A DNA stretch of 64,000 bases from Bettongia penicillata ogilbyi (Eukaryota; Chordata; Mammalia; Diprotodontia; Potoroidae), in the NCBI GenBank assembly GCA_023548195.1, contig JAJHZJ010000014.1, positions 12,252,718-12,316,717 of the forward strand. Reading direction: 5' to 3'. The first letter of the stretch is position 1. Every line of letters begins with the position of its first letter. The notes under the pieces are model-generated. The model had not been told where the DNA came from. It saw only the letters and a program-made list of their open reading frames with translations, and made no database searches. Positions 11,800 to 24,889 of the stretch are shown here, piece by piece. The position numbers and the translations under genes are program-made.

Positions 11800-13258
11800 A
11801 CAGAATTAGAATTATTTTCTACAGCGATCTATCGTATCTACCTTATCCAGAGTTCTATTCACCTCTTTAACTTTTTTCTTGTTTATTTTGAGATTAGATT
11901 TATCAGGTTCAGGGACGGAGAGGTTAAGGTCCCCCACTAATATAATTTTGCTGTCTATTTCTTCCTATAACTCCCTAAACTTCTCCTCTAAGAATTGGGT
12001 GCTGTCCAACTTGGAGCATATATATTTAGTAATGAAATTGCTTCCTTGTCTATGGTGCCTTCTAGCAGGACATACTTTCCTTCCTTATCACTTTTAATTA
12101 GATCTATTTCTGCTTTTGCTTTGTCTGAGATTAGGATTGCTACCCCTGCTTTTTTTGACAACAGGTGAAACACGATATATTCTGATCCAACCTTTCACTT
12201 TTACGCTGTGTGTATACTACCATTTAAAATGTGTGTCTTAAGAACAACATATTGCTGGATCATGGTTTTTATCGGTTCTGCTATCCATCTCCATTTTATG
12301 GGGCAGTTCATCCCGTTCACCTTCCTGGTTATGATTACTATTTGTGTCTTTCCCTCCATCACCTTTTCCCTGATTATGCATTCAGTTCTCCCTTCTCCTT
12401 TCCCCTCCATGCTATAGTTTTAATTTTTGACCACCACCTCCTGGACTCATGTCACCCTTCTTTCAGGCCCCTGCCTTTTAATCCCCTTTTCCCTTACTAC
12501 TTCTTCCCTCTCTTTTAACCTTCCCTCCCTTTTCTTTCCCATCTCCCCCCATATTGCCTCTAGACCTAGTTGTATTTCTATACTTAACTGAGTTTGTTGT
12601 TCCCTCCTTGAATCTTATCACATGAAAGTAACTCTCAAACAATGCTCATCTTCCTCCCCTCTTTCTCTCTACTGTAATATATATTTTGAGCCTCTTCCTG
12701 TGAGGTAATTTACCTCTTTCTTACTCTTCCTCTTCACATCTCCCATTACAATCCCTTGGCACTCTTAAATAACATTTTTATCACGATATCAGTTACTTCA
12801 TACCACACCCACTATCTATGTATATCCCTTTTATATATCTTCATAAAAGCACAATTCTCAAGATTAACAAGTATCATCTTCCCTTATAGGGATGTAAACA
12901 GTTTGCCCATATTGAGTAGCAAGTTTTTTTTTCTCGCTATTTACCTTCTCAGGCCACAATGTTCCTAGGAGTTTCTCTTTTGGGATCTCTTTCAGGCAGT
13001 GATATTTGGATTCCTTGAATATTTATTTTACCCTCTGGTTCTAGGATATCAGGGCAGTTTTCCTTGATAATTTCATAAATGATGATGTCTATGCTCTTTT
13101 TTTTGATCATGGCTTTCAGGTAATACCATAATTTCTAAATTATCTCTCCTGGATCCATTTTCCAGGTCGGTTGTTTTTCCAATGAGGTATTTCACATTAT
13201 CTTCCATTTTTTCATTCTTTTGGTTTTGTTTTGTGATTTCTTTATTTCTGGCGAGGAA
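11800..13258 (-). mobile_element. LINE-1, ORF2 start to ORF1 (3' and middle part)
   Basis: Minus-strand L1. ORF2 endonuclease codons are at 11988-12173 (GVAILISDKAKAEIDLIKSD) and 12201-12410. A pyrimidine-rich inter-ORF spacer spans about 12410-12950, and ORF1 RRM codons lie at 13073-13250. A deletion near 12953 removed the end of ORF1. The 5'UTR of the same element appears to continue at 15885-16604, beyond the HAL1. Confidence 0.75.
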
Positions 13259-13685
13259 GCAAGAAGGGTCTTCAATAGCCCCAGCCTTAGGCAGGCGCCA
13301 CAGAGTCCACAAAGGCACATAGCCACATGGGTAGTTACAGCAGCCTGACCATTACTGGAGCATAAAAACCCCCGTGGGCATTAAAGAGCTGAACCTTCCC
13401 TAGGCCCTGTGTGGAGGCCCTGAGGGAATTGCTCTTTATCTCACACTGAATGGCAACCCTGCCCATCGAGCTTTTCTGAAAATTAGCTCCCAGTACTGAG
13501 TTGGCAGAACTGTAGGCCTGGTGCATGTGGAGAGGTAACTGCTAAGATTCTGGAAATAAAAATCTCTCTAAATCCAGACCAGTAGACACTCGATTGTGCC
13601 ACCTTGGGGGAACAGAGAACTTACAGATTAACAGAGTCTACCCTACTCTTCAAAAAGGACCCAAAGCAAATAACTGGTTGGGAAA

Positions 13686-14778
13686 ATGCCCAAAAAAGAA
13701 GGAAAAATAAGAGCACAGGAGGTTACTTTCTTGGTAAACACATATCTTCTCCCATCCTTTCAGATAAGGTAGAACAATGCTTACTATCAGGGAAAGACAG
13801 AGAAGTCAAGGCTTCAGAATCTCAAACATGCAAAATAAACATTCAATGGGCTCAGGCCATGGAAGAGCTCAAAAAGAATTTTGAAAATCAAGTAAGAGAG
13901 GTGGAGGAAAAATTGAGAAGAGAAACGAGAGAGATCCAAGAAAAGCATGAGAAGTGGGTCAACACCTTGCTGAAGGAGACCAAAAAAATGCTGAAGAAAA
14001 TAACACCTTGAAAAATAGGGCTAACTCAATTGACAAAAGAAGTTCAAAAAGTCAATAAGGAGAAGAATGCTTTAAAAAGCAGAATTAGTCAAATGGAAAA
14101 GGAGGATCGAAAGCTCTCTGAAGAAATTACTTCTTTAAAAATTAGAATGGAACCGATGGAGGCTAATGACTTTATGAGAAACCAAGAAATCACATAACAA
14201 AACCAAAAGAATGAAAAAATGGAAGATAATGTGAAATGTCACATTAGAAAAACAAATGGCCTGGAAAATACATCCAGGAGAGACACTTTGAAAATTCTGG
14301 GACTATCTGAAAGTCAAGATCAAAAAAAGAACTTAGACAGCATCTTTCATGAAATTATCAAGGAAAACTGACCTGATATTTTAGAACCAGGGAGCAAAAC
14401 AAATATGGAAAGAATCCACCAATCACCTCCTGAAAGAGATCTAGAAGGAGAAACTCCAAAGTACATTTGTACTCCAGAGTTCCCTTGTCAAGGAGAGATT
14501 ATGGCAAACAGCTAGACAGAAACAATTCAAATACTGTGGAAATACAATCAGGATAACACAAAATTCAGCAGCTTTTACATTAGGGGATAGAAGGGCATGG
14601 AATATGATATTCCAGAAATCAAAGGAACTAGAACTAAACCCAAGAATCACCTTTCAGGAAAAGTGAGTGTGATACTTCAGGGGAAAAATGGTCTTTCAAT
14701 GAAATAGAGGACTTTCAAGCATTATTGATTAAAACACCAGAGCTGAAAAGAAAATTTGATTTTCAAACACAAGAATGA
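13686..14778 (+). pseudogene. HAL1 ORF1, broken
   Basis: Starts ATGCCCAAAAAAGAAGG. The coiled coil reads openly at 13604-14011 in one frame (ELKKNFENQVREVEEKLRRE), then frameshifts near 14010. Further stops interrupt the RRM and C-terminal parts, and TGA at 14776-14778 ends the frame after a degraded KFDFQTQE-type terminus. It is more decayed than the copies at 28 kb and 43 kb. Confidence 0.75.
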
Positions 14779-14787
14779 GAAGAAGCA

Positions 14788-14863
14788 TTAAAAATTTGGA
14801 ACCCAAAATTTTGTGAAAATGAATGTAAAAAGTTAAATAAATAAATTTTAAAAAAAATTTAAA
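14788..14863 (+). mobile_element. Tiny HAL1 tail inserted in a HAL1
   Basis: About 75 bp equal to the last bases of a HAL1 (TTTGGAACCCAAAATTTTG to AAATAAATAAATTT plus A-tail). It sits between the ORF1 stop and the GTAAACAGC start of the 3'UTR, where sister copies have only an A-rich stretch. Confidence 0.65.
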
Positions 14864-14993
14864 AAAAGTAAACAGCAAAGAGAAGTCATAAGGGAATTAC
14901 TAAAGTTGAACTGTTTACATTCCTACATACAAAGACAATATTTGTAACTCTTGAAACTGTTTTCAGGAACTGGGTAGTTGGCGGGATTACACA

Positions 14994-15060
14994 CACACAC
15001 ACAGAGAGACAGACAGACAGACAGACAGAGACAGAGACGGAGAGACAGAGAGAGGCAGAG
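14994..15060 (+). repeat. (CA)n/(GACA)n simple repeat in the HAL1 3'UTR
   Basis: ACACAC followed by AGACAGACAG-type units. The same slot in other HAL1 copies (about 4005-4080, 29255-29320, 37755-37800, 44010-44110) is also a variable CA/GT repeat, so it belongs to the element. Confidence 0.8.
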
Positions 15061-15884
15061 AGTACAGAGTGAACTGAATAGGATGGGATGATATATTAAA
15101 ATAATGAAATTAGCAGTGAAAGAGGAATACATTGGGAGGAGAAAGGGAGAAATGGAATGGGGCAAATTATCTCTCATAAAAGAGGCAAATAAAAGACATT
15201 TCAGTGGAGGAAAAAAGGAGGGAGGTGAGAGAAAAAAACACGAAGCTTATTGTCATTACATTCGACTAAAGGAAGGAATAAAATGCACACTCATTTTGGC
15301 ATGAAAATCTATTTTACAATACTGGAAAGTGGGGGAGAAGAGGATGAACAGGGTGGGGGGATAATGGAAGGGAGGGCAGTGGGAGAAGGGAGCACTCTTG
15401 GGGAGGGATAGGATCAAAAGAGAGAATAGAATAAATGAGGGGCAGGATGGGATGATGGGAAATATAGTCTTACACAGCATGACTATTATGGAAGTCATTT
15501 GCAAAACTCCACAGATATGGCCTATATTGAATTGCTTGCCTTCCCAAAGGGAATGGATAGGGAGAGAGGAACAAAGAGAAGCCAGAGCCCGAAGTTTTAG
15601 GAACAACTGTTGAGTATTGTTCTTGCAACTAGGAAATAATAAACACCGGTAATGGAGTATAAAAATTTATCTGGCCTTTCAGGACAAAAGAGGAGATGGG
15701 GATAAGGGAAGGGAGGGATGTTAGAAGGGAGGGCAGATTGGTGATAGGGGTAATTAGAATACTCAGTATTGTGGGGTGGGAGGAGGGAAGAAATGGGGAG
15801 AAAATTTGCAACCCCAAATTTTGTGGAAATGAATGTTGAAAACTTAAATAAATAAATTTAAATACAAAAAAAAAAAAGAGTAGG

Positions 15885-16604
15885 GTATACTCTGGGGACC
15901 TGTAAGATCTCAGTTCCTCCAACATGGCATAATCAAGTCTGCATATTGATCTGGGAGTAAACAGAAACTTTTTTGGCTGGAATCTGTGAGTAGTAGAATA
16001 TCCTCTCCACAACAGCCTCACCTCCAGTTCCACCATACCAGCACTCAGGGCTGAGGTTCAGATCAACTGCTCAATTCCCTCAGGGGCTTTAGATGAGGGA
16101 GGCGCCAGGGCTGCCACTCAGGGCTGAGGTGAGATCAGCTGCTCAGCTCCCCTAGGGGCTTTATGATGAGGCCTCCAACAATGGATGTGGGCTGCTGCAT
16201 GCCATGGGATCTGCTGCTTAGGTGCAGAGCTGTGAGGGGAACCCTGTTCCTTTCTCAGACAGCTGATAAAGCCCTCTCACTGAACTTTGGCTCCTGTGAG
16301 TTGAGGGATCTGTGAACTGCTTCTGCTGCTGTTGAGGATTCCACCCCTGAGTCTTTCTCAGGTCTTTCTCCCTGCACTGTGGGGTCAAGGCTGGTCTGGG
16401 CTCCACTCCATGTCCAGTGTGACAGACCTTTTCTGTCGGCCTTCCAGATTACCCTGGCCTGGAAGTCTCCTCCCCTCCGTTGTTGTGTGGCTTCTGCTGC
16501 TCTAGAATTTGTTGATATCCATTCTTTACAGGTATTTTATGGGCTGTGGAGGAAGAGCTAGTGTATATGGGTCTTTCTACTCCACCATCTTGGCTCCGCC
16601 CCAT
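15885..16604 (-). mobile_element. LINE-1 5'UTR (rest of the 11.8-13.26 kb element)
   Basis: Ends on the plus strand with CCACCATCTTGGCTCCGCCC, the reverse of the L1 start GGCGGAGCCAAGATGG. It contains a partial tandem duplication (about 16040-16100 and 16118-16175, each starting ACTCAGGGCTGAGGT). Confidence 0.75.
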
Positions 16605-18717
16605 CCCAAGTAAAATTACTTTTAAAAGACAAAGTAGTAAATTTCGTGTCACTGGAGATTTTCAGAAAGCTCATTCCTCAGGGTTTTCCTGATCATATTA
16701 TTGTAATGAGATGTCTTCTGAGGTCTCTTCTGACTATGAGATATGTATGTATAACCACACCCTAAAGTTAAATTTATCTTCCATGACAATGCACACTAAA
16801 AGTTTTGATTCATGGAGACAGGTGGGAATGCTTCTGCCTCTCAAAATTCTAGGACTGTCCCTGAGGGATTGGGGATGTTTTTCCAATTCTATTGACTTGA
16901 ACCCTCATACTAGTGTGTTCTCCCCAATATAAATCACCAGTGATTGATGCATCAATATCATTTGACTAATTAACATTAATTAGTAAATATAATTTGTAGA
17001 AACAGAGGTATATTTCCTGAGAAACTATATGTCAAGAAGTACAGATATTCCCCACCTCAGTACCTGGAACCACATACCACCTATACTACCTCAGTCTCTG
17101 AAGATAGTAGATCCACACTTAAAGAATTTTCTACCAAGCATTTACTCTACAAAAGTCACTTCTAAAGACCTCATAAATGCAGGATGAATTGACATCTCAG
17201 CTGCTGCTAAGTTTGGCTTCTACTGCTTACTGATTGTGTTAATGTCAGAGCTGATAAGGATAAAATCTGACCAGGATTCTCATCATTAGATTTCTGGTGG
17301 CTCACTCTCCTGACTTTTTTAAGTTTTCAAGGTCATATCCATCTTTAATATTGCAATACTAAAAGCAGGAAAGAATTACACAGAGAGACAAAGAATAGAG
17401 GTCTCTATTCACAATAACTTAGAGAGTCAGGAAGCTTCCAGTTCTAATTCCAATTCTTCCCTTAGTCATAGAGAGGCAGAAGAGAAAAAAAAGCCCTTTG
17501 GTCAACTAGTGCCTTTTGAATATATTCTTATTTTCAGCTCCTCATCCAATCATAAGGTTCCTCCTCACATGTTAAGCACACCAAAAATAAGACCTTCACA
17601 TAGTCTGATCTGGGATACAAGATTTGTCCACTAACAGATCATTATAACTTTACAGAGGTATATTCTCAACCTCCTCTACTATGAGGAGATGGCATCAGCA
17701 AAACACATGACTTACATTCATAAGGACTGAGCTAGGCCAGTCCTCCATTGTAAATATAGTTGTGAAATATGCAAAAATAAATTAATTGGGAAGACTGAAG
17801 AAGATTATGCCCTCATGATATTTGATAAAATACCATGACAATTGGTTAATAGTAGTAAGGAAGGAGATAGACAAGGGAAAGCACAGATGATTAAATGGGA
17901 AAAGAAATTCAAAACATTATGGAAGACAGCATATATGTAAGAATCTGATGTGTAGATCTGTGGACTAAGACATTTAGAATAACTAAGACAGTGATGAAAT
18001 TAAATAGTCTTTAAAAAGAATATCTTCACCTCACAAACCTCAATATGAGAGACTTTCAATTCAATAAATATTTATTCAACCCTTACTATGGAAAATGGCT
18101 ACCTGCCAGGCCTAGAGTAAACCCCATCTCTCACAAACACTTCAAGAAAATTGTAAAAGTGCACCGGAAGCAATAGTGTAAAGAATATCAAAGAGGGGAA
18201 TCTAGAAGACTTTCACATAATCGAGGACAGTACACAAAGACTGTCAGAATCCTTCAGAAGCTCCAAACCTCTAGAGATAAACCAGGGAGGATGGAAAACA
18301 AAGTGCACAAGCAGGATGACCCAAGCAGGAGAGAGAGAGACATACATTGAGAAGGACAGACAGAGAGGAGAAAGCTGAATCCAGCTGCCCCATCCAGAAT
18401 CATACTAGGGAAGATGACAAGATAATACCTTTGACACAAGAAATGTCACCTCTTCCAGGAAGCCCCCAGCACAATCAACAGCATCTGGTTGGGGACTGTC
18501 AAGGTGACAGCAAGGGATGGAACCAGTCCCAAGTTCAGGATGGTGCAAGGAGAAGGAGACAAGTAGCCAAAGTTTAAACTTGACTCAAACCACTAGGAGA
18601 TGGATTCAAAACCCATTAATTCTTGCAAGAAGGTGAAACCTATTCTTCGTCATTATATTCACAACAACATATGCACATTCAAGAGTGTATCACAGGTAAA
18701 CATACTTACACCAACCA
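16605..18717. other. Unassigned IGH-type intergenic sequence
   Basis: No exon, RSS or well-defined transposon recognised over 2.1 kb. A MIR/L2-like core (AATAAATATTTATTCAACCC) is visible near 18063-18083. Confidence 0.5.
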
Positions 18718-19290
18718 TGTCAACTGTTAGGTGGGTGCCACTGGAGGACTTCTAACAGGTGTTCTGGCAGTGGCAAGTTACCTCTTGCTCTGGGCAGACG
18801 GGAAGACAGGATTGGAGACATCACAAGGGGTTAAAAAAGCTTACTTTTTATTCCATTCTTCTCAAAGGGTTTGCTGATGATGGGAGCACCAACTCCTATA
18901 GCGTTCCCTAATTACTCTTCTTGCAGGGGTGGGTGAGAATATAGTAGGAGCTACAACTCCAACAGGCCCCCTGAGCCTCAGTGGGGGCTGGTTGAGGCAA
19001 AGACATGTGCATATTCCACGTATGTATTCTTATATCCCCCAGGCCTTGATGGGAGCAGATCAAGGCATGCACAGCATTGTAATGCAATGTAATGTAATGC
19101 AATGTAATGTAATGTAATGTAATTCCCCAATTACTGACCACCTGATTTATAGGGTAACAAAGAAGGAATTTTGCCAACATTAAGCTCACAGTTTAATTTT
19201 AGCAATATCAACATTCAACACAAGCATAGCAAACATTATATTATGTCATCCGTATATCTTACTGTACCAACACAGTAGGAATTGTTTACA
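18718..19290 (-). mobile_element. Probable second solo LTR
   Basis: A 573-bp block starting TGTCAACTGT and ending TTGTTTACA on the plus strand, so it is TG...CA on the minus strand. It is flanked by the 4-bp duplication ACCA (18714-18717 and 19291-19294). On the minus strand an AATAAA lies at 18852-18847, about 130 bp before the end. The terminal repeats are short and the TSD is only 4 bp, so this is less certain than the LTR at 6.8 kb. Confidence 0.5.
19079..19123 (+). repeat. (TGTAA)n pentanucleotide microsatellite
   Basis: Nine or so TGTAA/TGCAA units in tandem, inside the probable LTR. Confidence 0.9.
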
Positions 19291-19294
19291 ACCA

Positions 19295-20389
19295 CGATTC
19301 TGGGAAATTATATCTAGGATCCTAGGAATTAAAATCTAAAAAGAATAGCAAAATCTTCCTTACTCCTAAAGAATTAAGAAACAAACTGGGTCTGATCTAT
19401 GCACAACATCCCAATGCAGAAACCAAGGATGGAAGAATGAGTAAATGCCTATTATGCACAGATCTTGAGAATGGTACCTGGAAAATATCCATACTTTTAT
19501 AGTTTAATGTTGTTGGGGGAAAATGATGTCTCCCAAAGTTATAATCCTTTCACCAGTGAAAGCACTGTACCTGGGAGCCCCTTAACCCCAGCTTAACTAA
19601 GGGGAAGTAGTGGGGGGAGAGGGGGAAATCTCCTCATCCTGTATTTGTTTCAGTGATAGAAGCTTGAGAATTCAAATAAACATTTTCTTAGATTAAAACA
19701 CATTCCAATAACACCTCACAAAAGCAGTCTTCAAGGTGATGAGAAGTAGTCTTGGAAAGAAGAATAAATGAAAGCTAAAGACATGAAAATTAAAAGCAGT
19801 CAATACTCAGGTTCTCTGGGGTCAAAGTCATAAAAATTCTCACATTTTTCTTGCTCAAAGTTCCACAGATGGGATCAAAACACCTGGGGAAAGAGTCAAT
19901 CCAAATTGTTCCAAGTCAATACATCCTTTCCTTTCTACATTGCTGAGTTGTTTTATGAAAGCATGAGACCTCTTTAGTTCCACCAGTATCCTGTGCCACC
20001 ATGGTTGGGGGTGGAGGAAGGGACCGTAGAAAAGATAAGTTGAGGAAGAATAAATCAGAAGATCCCTCCACAATCCTCCCCCTCCCTCCTGTATCACACT
20101 TCTCCACACTTCCCTTCGCGTCCTTTATCCCATTACCCTCATCTGATAGATCCCCAAGGATCTTATATGTGTATGTGTGGAGTTGTATGAGAGAGGAAAA
20201 GTCAGTACAACTGATGGATGCATTGGGAAAATGTGTGCAATAAGGGAAACCTGTGGACCTCACCTCCAGGAAGGTGGAAGAAAAAAAGTTAGTATAAATT
20301 TATAACATTCAGAGGGGAAGATATTTGTGACTAGAGGCAATGTCTCTGAGAACATTCCAGTTACTACAGGTTTACTCTCTATGGAGTAT
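19295..20389. other. No gene seen
   Basis: Mixed sequence without a recognised element. An AATAAA near 19675 and TG...CA-like ends at 19508-19713 raised the idea of a short LTR, but no target duplication supports it. Confidence 0.45.
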
Positions 20390-20985
20390 AGTCCTTCAAG
20401 GGGAACATGGGCATTTAATGATATAGATCACTTTCAAGCATTCCTAATGAAAAGACCATAACTGAGTAGACAATTTGACTTTCACATACAAGACTTGAGA
20501 GAATCACAAAAAGGCAAAGATGAATGAGATATTAAAAGAGAAATTTAAAAAAAGCTAAGCCATGTGCCTTTCTGTAAGGAAACATGATTTGTGTATTTTT
20601 ATGAATTTTATCATTATTAGAGAGTTAAAATGAGTCTAAACTGAAGAAAGGTGTGGGAGTAACTTAATTGTGTTGAGATGATATAAAAATAGGTAAAAGA
20701 GAGGAGAATGGGAGATAAAAAGAATGTCTCCCATAAAAGAGGAACTCAAGGAAGAATTTTTATAATAGCGGGGGAAGATGAGAGAGATGGGTAATACCTG
20801 AACCTCACTCACATCTACATTGGTTCAAAACTGGGAATATATATACTCAGTTGTTAATTGTCAATTGAAATCTATCTTACCCAAGAGGGAAGTAGTGGGG
20901 GAAAGGATTAAGACAAAAGGTGTGTGAAATGGGTAGCAGATAACAGAAGGCAATGGTCAGAAGCAAAAAAGACTTTAGAAGAGGG
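20390..20985 (+). mobile_element. LINE-1 fragment, end of ORF1 and inter-ORF spacer
   Basis: The ORF1 C-terminus is recognisable at about 20420-20515 (HFQAFLMKRP and FDFHIQDL). It is followed by the purine-rich inter-ORF spacer. Truncated on both sides. Confidence 0.7.
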
Positions 20986-20989
20986 AAAA

Positions 20990-22985
20990 ACTGGGGTAGG
21001 AGCCAAGATGGTGGAGAAAAGAGAGGAACTCCCTTTAGCTCTCTCCCAAACACAGGTAAAAACAACTCTAAACAAATTCTAGAGCAACAGAACCAAAAAA
21101 AAAAAAATAGAGCGAAACAAATTAACAGCCCAATACAAAATCAGAGGTCCAAAGAAAAGTTCTGTTGCATCAAACTGAGAGAGAAAAGCAATACAGAAAC
21201 ATCAGTTTTTCGTGGGTAAGATGAGCTAATATAAAAAATGACAATTCTACCCAAATTTATTTAGTTATTCAGTGCCATCCTAATCAAGTGACCAGATAAT
21301 TATTTTCTACAGCTAGAAAAGATAATATCAGAATTCATCTGGAAAAACCAAAGGTCCAGAATATCAAGGGAATTAATGAAAAAAAAAATGCTAGGGAAGG
21401 TGGCGTAGCCCTACTAGATCTCAAATTATATTACAAAACAGTAATCATCAAAACCACTTGGTACTGGCTAATAAATAGAGGGATAGACCACTGGAATAAG
21501 TTAGGTACTCTAGACACAGCAATCAATGAATATAGAAACCTACTCTTTGATATTCTCAAGGACCCCAGTTTCTGGGTTAAAAACTCACTGTTTCACAAAA
21601 TTTGCTGGGAAAACTGGGTAACAGTATGGTGAAAACTGGGCATAGAACAATGCTTGACACCATACACAAGAATAAAATCCAAATAGATGCTAGACCTAGT
21701 TAAATAGACTGATGATAAAAAAACAAATTAGTGAAGGAAGGAATAATATATTTCTCAGATTTATGGAGAAAGGAGAAAATTTTGACCAAACAAGAGATAG
21801 AGAATATTATGAAATGTAAAATGGATAATTTTGGTTACATTATATTGAAAAAGTTTTGCACAAACAAATCCAATGTAACCAAGACTTAATGCGGGAAGCA
21901 GAAAACAGGGAAATACTTTTTGCAACTAGTGTCTGTGATAAAGGCCTCATTTCTAAAATATAGAAAGAACTTAGTGAAATTTGCAAGCCATTCTCCAACT
22001 CATACATGTTCAAAGAATATTAACAGGCAGTTATCAGAGGAAGAAATTCAAGCTATCTCTAGTCATATGAAAAAATGCTCTAAATCACTATTGATTAAGG
22101 AACTGCAAATCAAAACTGTAAGGCACCACATCACAACTATCACATTGGTTAACATGACAAAACAGGAAGATGATAAATGTTGGAGAAGATGTGGGAGAGT
22201 TGGAACACTAATTCATTGTTGGTGGAGTTGTGAGCTGATCTAACCAATCTGGAAATCAATTTGGAACTATGTTCAAAGGGCTACAAAAATGTGCATACCC
22301 TTTCACCCATCACTATCACTTCTAGGACTGTATCCCAAAGAGATCATAAAAATGGAAAAGAGTCCCACATGTACAAAAATATTTATAGCAGCTCTCTTTT
22401 TACTGGCAAAAAAACTGGAAATGAAGGAGATGCCCATCAATTGGGGGAATGGCTGAGCATTGTGGTGTGTCAATCTAATAAAATATTGTTGCTCTAGAAG
22501 AAATTATGTACAGGAAGACTTCAGAGGGACCTGTATGGATCGATGCTGAGGGAAAGTAGCAGAACCAGGGGAACTTTGCACATGGCAACAATCACAGTGT
22601 GTGAGGAATTTTTCTGGGAGACTTTGTCCTTTACAGCAATGCAGGGACCTAAAGAAATCCTAATGTATTCTTGAGGCAAAAGGTCTTCCATATCCAGAGA
22701 AAAAAGCATGGAATTGAATCACAGAATAAAGCAGATCGTTTTCTCTTCTGTTATGTTTTGTTTTGTTTTATGGTTTCTCCCATTCATTTTAATTTTTCTA
22801 TGCAACGTGACAAAGGTTAAAATGTAATTAATAAAAATGTATGTGGAAAATCTATATAATATTGTATGTCATTTCAGAGAAGGAGTAGGGAGGGAGAAAG
22901 GAAGGACAGCAGATAGGTGAAAAACCTAAGATACATAGAAATGATTGAAGAAAATTGAAAACAAATAAAATAGTTTAAAAATAAA
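20990..22985 (+). mobile_element. LINE-1 with 5' start joined directly to late ORF2
   Basis: Starts GGTAGGAGCCAAGATGGTGG, the L1 5' start, and runs about 200 bp of 5'UTR. Near 21190 it passes directly into the middle of ORF2 (ILPKFIYLFSAIL-like at 21241). The ORF2 C-terminus is recognisable at 21920-22500 (SHMKKCSK, WRRCGRVGTLIHCWWSCEL, HMYKNIYSSSLF). A 3'UTR runs to the A-rich end near 22985. ORF1, endonuclease and most of the reverse transcriptase are deleted. Confidence 0.75.
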
Positions 22986-22989
22986 AATA

Positions 22990-24880
22990 TCAAGTAGGAG
23001 AAATAGAGAAATTATTGGGAAGAGAAATGAAAGTGATGCAAAAAAATCATGAGAAAAGAGTCGACAGCTGGTAAAGAAGACACAAAAAAATACTGAAGAA
23101 AAGAAACACCTTTAAAAAAACAGATGAGACCAAACAGCAAAAGAGGTCCAAAAACCCAATGAGGAGAAGAATGCCTTAAAAAGCAGAATTGGTCAGATGG
23201 AAAAGTTTATTCAAAAGTTCACTGGAAAAAATAATTCCCTAAAAATGAGAATGGAGTAGATGGTGGCTAATGACTTTACAAAAAAATCAAGAAATTATAA
23301 AACCAACCAAAAGAATGAAAAAATAGAAGAAAATGTGAAATATCTCATTGGGAAAACAACTGATCTGGAAAATAAATCCAAGATTGATAATTTTGAAATT
23401 ATTGGACTACCTGAAAGTCATGATCAAATTAAAAAAGCCTAGACATCATCTTTCAAGAAATTATTGAGGAAAATTGCCCTGATATTCTAGAACTAGAGAG
23501 GAAAATAGAAATTGAAGCAATCCACCTATCTCAAATGAAATTCAAAAATGAAAATTCCCAGGAACATTATAGTCAAATTCCAGAATTCCCAGTTCAAGAG
23601 GAAAATATTTCAAATAGCAAGAAAAAGACAATTCAGTATTGTGGAGCCACAGTCAGGATAATAGAAGATTTAGCAATTTCTATATTAAAGAACTGGAGGC
23701 CTTGGAATATGATATTCTAGAAAACTAAAATTATAACCAAGGATCACCTACACAGTAAAACTGAGTGTAAGCCATAAAGGGGGCGTAGAAATGATCAGTT
23801 AGCAAAATAAAGGATTTTCAAGCATTCTTGATGAGAAATCAGAGCTGAGCAGAAAATCTGACTTTCAAATACAAGACTCAGGAGAAGCATGAAAATGTAA
23901 AGAGAAAAGGCAAATCATAAGGGAGTTAATAAGGTTAAACCATTACATTCCTACATGGGAAGGTGGTATTTCTCATTCATAAGGTCTTTCTCATTATTAG
24001 GGTCGTTAGAAGGCATTTATATAGACAAAGGGCACAGATGTGAGTTGAGTATGAAAGAATCATGATAAAACAAAGTAATAAAAAAATTAATGTTAAATTA
24101 ATACAAATTAATAAGAAATTAGCATCAATTAACATTAAAATAGTAAAATAAATGGGTAAGAGAGGAAAGTCCTGGGAGAAACAAAAATGGAAAGGTAGAA
24201 TAGGGTAAATTATCTCACATAAAAGATGCAAGAAAAAAATTTTACAACTTAAGGAAAGGAGCAGGAAATAAGGGGCAGTGAACGAACTTTATTCTCCTCA
24301 GAATTGGCTCAAAGAGGGAATAAGACACAAAGGGAACAGGGTATAGGAAATCTAATTTACCCTACATGAAAGGAGAAAAGAGAGACTGGAGACCATAGAA
24401 GGGAAGGTAGAATGGGGGAAGTGGTAGTCAGAAGCAAAACACTTTAGAGGAAGGACTGGGTAAAAGGAGAAAAATAGAATAAATGGGGATAAGGAAAATA
24501 GGATGGATAGAAAAACAGTAAGCAAAAGCTGTGAATAACAAATTTTGAAGTAAGTTTCTCTTCGAAAGGCCTCATTTCTCTAACACATAGAGAACTGTGT
24601 AAAATTTATAAAAAATAAGAGCCATTCCCCATTTGATAAATGATCAAAAGATATAATCAGTTTTCAGATGAAGTAATTAAAGCTATTTATAGTCATATGA
24701 AAAATATTCTAACTCACTTGGAGAAATGAAAATTAAAACCATCCTGAGGTGCTGTTGGTGCCTATTACATTGGCTAATAGAACAGAAAAGATAAATGACA
24801 AATACTGAAGGGAATGTAGGGGAAATGAGACATTAATACGATGTTGGCAAAGATGTGAACTGATTCAACAATTCTGTGGT
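22990..24880 (+). mobile_element. LINE-1 fragment, ORF1 plus a remnant of ORF2
   Basis: ORF1 coiled coil from 22990, RRM-type codons at 23260-23442 (GKTTDLENKSKIDNFEIIGLPESHD) and C-terminal codons to about 23890. The inter-ORF spacer follows to about 24540, then a jump into the ORF2 C-terminus (24550-24870, YSHMKN-like). Truncated at the border of the switch-like tract. Confidence 0.7.
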
Positions 24881-24889
24881 TGAAACATG

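Larger units (their letters stand above)
13260..15882 (+). mobile_element. HAL1 inserted in an L1
   Basis: 5'UTR-like sequence to 13685, ORF1 13686-14778, then the HAL1 3'UTR and an A-rich tail at about 15880. Its 3' end falls in the 5'UTR of the minus-strand L1, just before that element's ORF1. A clean target duplication is not visible, and host sequence is missing at the left junction. A 75-bp HAL1 tail is embedded at 14788-14863. Confidence 0.75.

Noticed and set aside
16370..16400. TGTGGGGTCAAGG-like sequence as a J segment
   Set aside because: It lies in an L1 5'UTR and lacks a 23-RSS, a VTVSS frame and a splice donor.
19508..19713. Possible 206-bp LTR with TGTTGTTGG-type ends and AATAAA
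   Set aside because: No matching target duplication (TTTAA against CCTCA), so the borders cannot be supported.
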